A stretch of 64,000 nt of DNA from an uncultured Pelagibacteraceae bacterium (GTDB lineage Bacteria; Pseudomonadota; Alphaproteobacteria; Pelagibacterales; Pelagibacteraceae), in assembly GCA_902576375.1 (NCBI GenBank), contig CACGUZ010000001.1, forward strand, positions 434,001 through 498,000, in the 5' to 3' direction. Both the position numbers and the translations under genes were made by a program. Position 1 is the first letter of the stretch. Every line of letters starts with the position of its first letter. Positions 60,806-64,000 of the stretch are shown here, one piece after another. The notes under the pieces were generated by a model, which saw nothing but the letters and a program-made list of their open reading frames with translations, had not been told where the DNA came from and ran no database searches.

Positions 60806-60869
60806 TATATTAACACCAAGCGCACACAACATATAGTTGTTTTCGCTATATTAACAAGATATATTAACA
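60806..60869. repeat. Triplicate TATATTAACA and ACAAC palindrome upstream of nrdA
   Basis: Three identical decamers TATATTAACA start at 60806, 60847 and 60860. Between the first and second lies the palindrome ACAAC-ATATA-GTTGT (60826-60840), the same half-sites as the tauA/tpa operator candidate. The stretch 60716-60873 (158 bases) holds no gene and is the divergent promoter of nrdA and the mutase. No perfect NrdR box was found. Confidence 0.5.
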
Positions 60870-60873
60870 AAAA

Positions 60874-62814
60874 ATGAATAAAATACTATCGCAGGCATTA
60901 AAGAAAGCTGTCTCTGAATATAGCCCTAAGGTCAATGAAGTCCAAAAAAGCAATAGACCAGATTTATTCTCTTTAAATAACGAAACCGAGTTATTTCAAA
61001 ATGATAAGGGCATAATAATTAAAATTGACCGATCAAAAGATGTAAACTTAACTGATTTTGGTAAGGCAACTTTAAAAGACAGATACCTTGGTCACAATGA
61101 ATCTTTTCAAGATTTATTTGCGAGAGTAGCTAGTACATATGCAGATGACAATTTGCATGCGCAAAGAATTTATAATTATATAAGTAACCTCTGGTTCATG
61201 CCAGCTACACCTGTTTTGTCTAATGGTGGAACTAAAAGAGGATTACCAATTTCATGTTTTTTAAATGAAGCATCAGATAGCTTAGGTGGTATTCTAGATC
61301 TTTGGAGTGAAAATGTTTGGTTAGCTGCAAAAGGTGGAGGTATTGGAAGTTATTGGGGAAATTTAAGATCAATAGGTGAGAAGATTGGTAAAGTAGGAAA
61401 AACTTCTGGGATTATTCCGTTTATAAAAGTGATGGACTCATTAACTATGGCAATCAGCCAGGGTTCATTAAGAAGAGGATCTGCAGCATGTTATCTTCCA
61501 ATTGACCATCCTGAAATAGAAGAGTTTATGGAAATGAGAAGACCAACTGGTGGTGATCCGAACAGAAAAGCATTAAATTTACACCACGGTGTTTTAGTTT
61601 CAGATGCATTTATGCGAGCTGTAGAAAATGATGAGCAATGGGCATTAAAGAGTCCTGCTGACGGAACTATTCAACAAACTATATCTGCAAGAAATTTATG
61701 GATTAGATTATTAACAGCGAGAATTGAAACAGGTGAACCTTACATTATTTACATCGATACTGTTAATAGACAAATACCGCAACATCATAAGCTTGCAAAC
61801 CTTACAGTGAAAACTTCAAACCTTTGCAGTGAAATAACTTTACCTACTGGTATCGATAAAGATGGAAGAGATAGAACAGCTGTTTGTTGTTTGTCTTCAT
61901 TAAATTTAGAAAAGTATGATGAGTGGAAAGATGATCCAGATATGATTGGAGATGTAATGAGATTTTTAGATAATGTTTTATCTGATTTTATTAACAAAGC
62001 TCCTGAGCAATTTAAAGATGCTAAATACTCTGCTGAGAGAGAAAGAAGTGTTGGGTTAGGAGTGATGGGTTTCCATTCTTTCTTGCAGAAAAAAAGAATT
62101 CCACTTGAGTCTGTTATGGCAAAGTCATGGAATAAAAAGATTTTTAAAAATATTCATGAAAAGGTAAACCAAGCCTCAAAAGATTTAGCTGAAGAAAGAG
62201 GTGCATGTCCAGATGCTGCAGAATATGGTTTTAAAGAAAGGTTTTCAAACAAAACTGCAATTGCACCAACTGCATCTATTTCAATAATCTGCGGAGGTGC
62301 ATCACCAGGAGTAGAACCTATTGCAGCTAACAGTTATACTCACAAAACTTTGTCAGGATCTTTCAATGTAAGAAATAGATATCTTGAGGAGATTTTGGAA
62401 AGTCACGGTAAGAATGATGATGAAACATGGTCAACAATAACTACTAATCAAGGTTCAGTTTCGCATCTAGATTTTTTAACTGATTTAGAAAAAGATGTTT
62501 TTAAAACTGCTTTTGAATTAAATCAAAAATGGATTATTGAGTTGAGTGGTGATAGGACACCATTTATTTCTCAAGCACAATCAGTCAATTTGTTTTTACC
62601 AGCAGACGTTCACAAAAAAGAATTACATAGAATTCATTTTGATGCATGGAAAAAAGGTTTGAAAAGCCTTTATTACTGTAGGTCAAAATCAATTCAAAGA
62701 GCTGAAAATATCAATAATGCTCAATCAACTGATATTACAGCTAATGTATATAAATCTAAAAATCAACAAACTAACGAAGAACCAGAATACGAGGAGTGTT
62801 TATCATGTCAGTAG
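60874..62814 (+). CDS. nrdA: Class I ribonucleotide reductase large subunit
   Basis: 646-aa alpha subunit reducing NDPs to dNDPs. Redox Cys in LPISCFLNEASDS, active-site SNLCSEITLP (Asn, Cys and Glu) and AVCCLSSLNL, PTASISIICGGASPGVEPIAANSYTHKTLSGSFNV with radical-transfer residues, and the C-terminal shuttle CLSC in YEECLSC. The N-terminus (MNKILSQALKKAVSEYSP) has no recognisable ATP-cone, so dATP inhibition of overall activity would be absent. Overlaps nrdB by 10 nt. Confidence 0.95.
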   Translation: MNKILSQALKKAVSEYSPKVNEVQKSNRPDLFSLNNETELFQNDKGIIIKIDRSKDVNLTDFGKATLKDRYLGHNESFQDLFARVASTYADDNLHAQRIYNYISNLWFMPATPVLSNGGTKRGLPISCFLNEASDSLGGILDLWSENVWLAAKGGGIGSYWGNLRSIGEKIGKVGKTSGIIPFIKVMDSLTMAISQGSLRRGSAACYLPIDHPEIEEFMEMRRPTGGDPNRKALNLHHGVLVSDAFMRAVENDEQWALKSPADGTIQQTISARNLWIRLLTARIETGEPYIIYIDTVNRQIPQHHKLANLTVKTSNLCSEITLPTGIDKDGRDRTAVCCLSSLNLEKYDEWKDDPDMIGDVMRFLDNVLSDFINKAPEQFKDAKYSAERERSVGLGVMGFHSFLQKKRIPLESVMAKSWNKKIFKNIHEKVNQASKDLAEERGACPDAAEYGFKERFSNKTAIAPTASISIICGGASPGVEPIAANSYTHKTLSGSFNVRNRYLEEILESHGKNDDETWSTITTNQGSVSHLDFLTDLEKDVFKTAFELNQKWIIELSGDRTPFISQAQSVNLFLPADVHKKELHRIHFDAWKKGLKSLYYCRSKSIQRAENINNAQSTDITANVYKSKNQQTNEEPEYEECLSCQ

Positions 62815-63821
62815 CAGAGAAAATCAAAGTAGAAAAAAAAGAAATTATCCAACCTAAAAAGATGGGTCTTTTAGTAGAAAATCCAGTTTACAAACCATTT
62901 AGATACCCTTGGTGTTATGACGCTTGGTTAACGCAACAAAGGATCCATTGGTTACCTGAGGAGGTACCACTTGGTGATGATGTTAGAGATTGGCAGAAAA
63001 ATTTATCACAACCTGAAAAAAATCTTTTAACTCAAATTTTTAGATTTTTTACTCAAGCTGATGTTGAAGTTAATAACTGTTATTTAAGACATTACACAAC
63101 TGTTTTTAAACCAACTGAAGTTTTAATGATGATGACAGCTTTTGCTGCAATGGAAACAGTTCATGTCGCTGCTTATTCTCATTTATTAGATACTATTGGG
63201 ATGCCAGAGTCAGAATATTCTGCATTTATGAAGTATAAGGAAATGAAAGACAAATATGATTACATGCAAGGATTTAATGTTAATTCAAAAGAAGACATTG
63301 CTAAAACTGTTGCAGTCTTTAGTGCTTTCACTGAAGGCCTACAGTTATTTGCAAGTTTTGCGATCCTTTTAAATTTCCCAAGACACAATAAGATGAAAGG
63401 AATGGGCCAAATAGTTACTTGGTCTGTAAGAGATGAAACTCTTCACTGCAATTCTATGATTAGAATTTTTAAAGAATTCATCAAAGAGAATCCAGAAATC
63501 TGGACACCTAAATTAAAAAAAGAATTATATGAAGCTTGCAGAACTATTATTGAACATGAGGATGCCTTTATAGATTTAGCTTTTGAAATGGGTCCAATGG
63601 AAGGATTAACTGCAAAAGAGGTAAAAGACTATATTAGATTTATTGGTAATAGAAGACTAGTTCAACTAGGCTTGGAACCAATTTATGATGTACAAAAAAA
63701 TCCACTTGGATGGTTAGATACAATGTTAAACGCAGTTGAGCACATGAACTTCTTTGAGGGTCGTGCAACTGAGTATTCTAAAGCATCTACACAAGGAACT
63801 TGGGTCGAAGCTTTTAGTTAA
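62805..63821 (+). CDS. nrdB: Class I ribonucleotide reductase small subunit
   Basis: 338 aa from the ATG at 62805, which has a GAGGAG ribosome site 8 nt before it; an upstream GTG at 62796 gives an unlikely extra start. Di-iron/tyrosyl ligands: Asp86 (TQADVEV), Glu117 and His120 (METVHVAAY), tyrosine Tyr124 and further Glu/His in WSVRDETLHC. The E-x-x-H-x-x-x-Y radical site matches class Ia. No ATP-cone at either terminus. Its stop sits next to the convergent synthase gene. Confidence 0.95.
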   Translation: MSVAEKIKVEKKEIIQPKKMGLLVENPVYKPFRYPWCYDAWLTQQRIHWLPEEVPLGDDVRDWQKNLSQPEKNLLTQIFRFFTQADVEVNNCYLRHYTTVFKPTEVLMMMTAFAAMETVHVAAYSHLLDTIGMPESEYSAFMKYKEMKDKYDYMQGFNVNSKEDIAKTVAVFSAFTEGLQLFASFAILLNFPRHNKMKGMGQIVTWSVRDETLHCNSMIRIFKEFIKENPEIWTPKLKKELYEACRTIIEHEDAFIDLAFEMGPMEGLTAKEVKDYIRFIGNRRLVQLGLEPIYDVQKNPLGWLDTMLNAVEHMNFFEGRATEYSKASTQGTWVEAFS

Positions 63822-64000
63822 TTATCTTTGATTTAATTGTAAAACTTTTCTGTGCTTGTTACCTTTGTAACTTGCAAGAGGTCTGATTAGTTTATTTGCA
63901 GCATGTTGCTCCATTATATGTGCTGACCAACCAGTTATTCTTGAAATGACAAATATTGGTGTAAAGAAATCTGTATCAAAACCCATTAAGTGATAAGTCG
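63822..64000 (-). CDS. Citrate/2-methylcitrate synthase family, C-terminal fragment (window edge)
   Basis: Partial: the final ~59 codons on the minus strand, running off the window end. The sequence LMGFDTDFFTPIFVISRITGWSAHIMEQ followed by NKLIRPLASYKG matches the C-terminal catalytic region of citrate or 2-methylcitrate synthases, where the SRxTGWxAHxxEQ stretch is conserved. The stop lies directly after nrdB (convergent, 0-nt gap). Which of the two enzymes it is cannot be decided without the rest. Confidence 0.7.
   Translation of the reverse strand, partial: TYHLMGFDTDFFTPIFVISRITGWSAHIMEQHAANKLIRPLASYKGNKHRKVLQLNQR

Noticed and set aside
60806..60869. Canonical NrdR boxes before nrdA
   Set aside because: The palindrome has odd length (15) and no second box at 31-32 bp; listed as an unassigned repeat instead.
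1..64000. Mobile elements, prophage or CRISPR
   Set aside because: No transposase, integrase, phage structural gene or repeat-spacer array was seen in any part of the window.

Overview
The window looks like a streamlined marine alphaproteobacterium of the SAR11 clade (Pelagibacterales, Candidatus Pelagibacter-like). This rests on the very AT-rich sequence (roughly 70% by eye, not computed), the Lys/Asn/Ile-rich proteins, near-absent spacers, many 1-4 nt gene overlaps and a gene content dominated by uptake and oxidation of small organosulfur, methylamine and amino compounds. I see no insertion sequence, prophage, CRISPR array or rRNA gene. One tRNA (CAT anticodon) is present. No gene-free stretch exceeds about 160 bases.

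Layout. 1-3.6 kb: aldehyde dehydrogenase, FAH-family hydrolase, CcdA and a flavodoxin-fold oxidoreductase. 3.6-5.6 kb: a gamma-butyrobetaine-dioxygenase-like enzyme and HisN. 5.6-9.4 kb: a minus-strand run of eleven small genes (two SMR-like proteins without the essential glutamate, DUF2798, TPR, SnoaL-like, DUF1330 and several small alpha/beta or secreted proteins), most with clear Shine-Dalgarno sites. 9.4-11 kb: cysE-cysK. 11-12.6 kb: VOC protein, LysE exporter and a Tat-exported MsrB. 12.6-15.9 kb: HpsN-type dehydrogenase, PTA/PTB and an Ldh2/ComC-type dehydrogenase, which together suggest C3-sulfonate (DHPS/sulfolactate) oxidation. 15.9-22 kb: surface-glycan genes (four sugar or nucleotide enzymes and transferases, plus a radical SAM protein). 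22-28.4 kb: taurine ABC transporter (with a strikingly long TauC), taurine:pyruvate-type aminotransferase and alanine dehydrogenase. 28.4-32.7 kb: GalE, a sarcosine/dimethylglycine dehydrogenase-like protein and a bile-acid-type symporter. 32.8-34.5 kb: a double winged-helix regulator, two paralogous tiny membrane proteins and tRNA-Met. 34.5-38.5 kb: rmlBACD and a glycosyltransferase. 38.6-42.8 kb: Apt, MTA phosphorylase, MtnA, class II aldolase and a SpeD-SpeE fusion, forming a spermidine/MTA salvage unit. 42.8-46.2 kb: amino-acid ABC transporter without an ATPase gene, and an M24 hydrolase lacking metal ligands. 46-52.4 kb: glycosyltransferases and assorted enzymes. 52.5-59 kb: RpoZ, CaiB-type CoA transferase, TRAP transporter, DusA, TauE/SafE and DUF2061. 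59-64 kb: phosphomannomutase, class I ribonucleotide reductase and the C-terminal end of a citrate/methylcitrate synthase.

How it fits together. Taurine entering by TauABC would be deaminated by Tpa, with alanine recycled by Ald. The sulfoacetaldehyde and the products of the HpsN/ComC-like branch would need Xsc, which is not in this window, while PTA and a TauE/SafE exporter could handle acetyl phosphate and sulfite. Spermidine synthesis yields MTA, which MtaP, MtnA and the aldolase would recycle, with adenine taken by Apt. All three binding-protein transport operons carry a GC-rich hairpin just after the binding-protein gene, a recurrent way to set high binding-protein to permease ratios. 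Two divergent promoter regions (tauA/tpa and phosphomannomutase/nrdA) share an ACAAC-N5-GTTGT palindrome.
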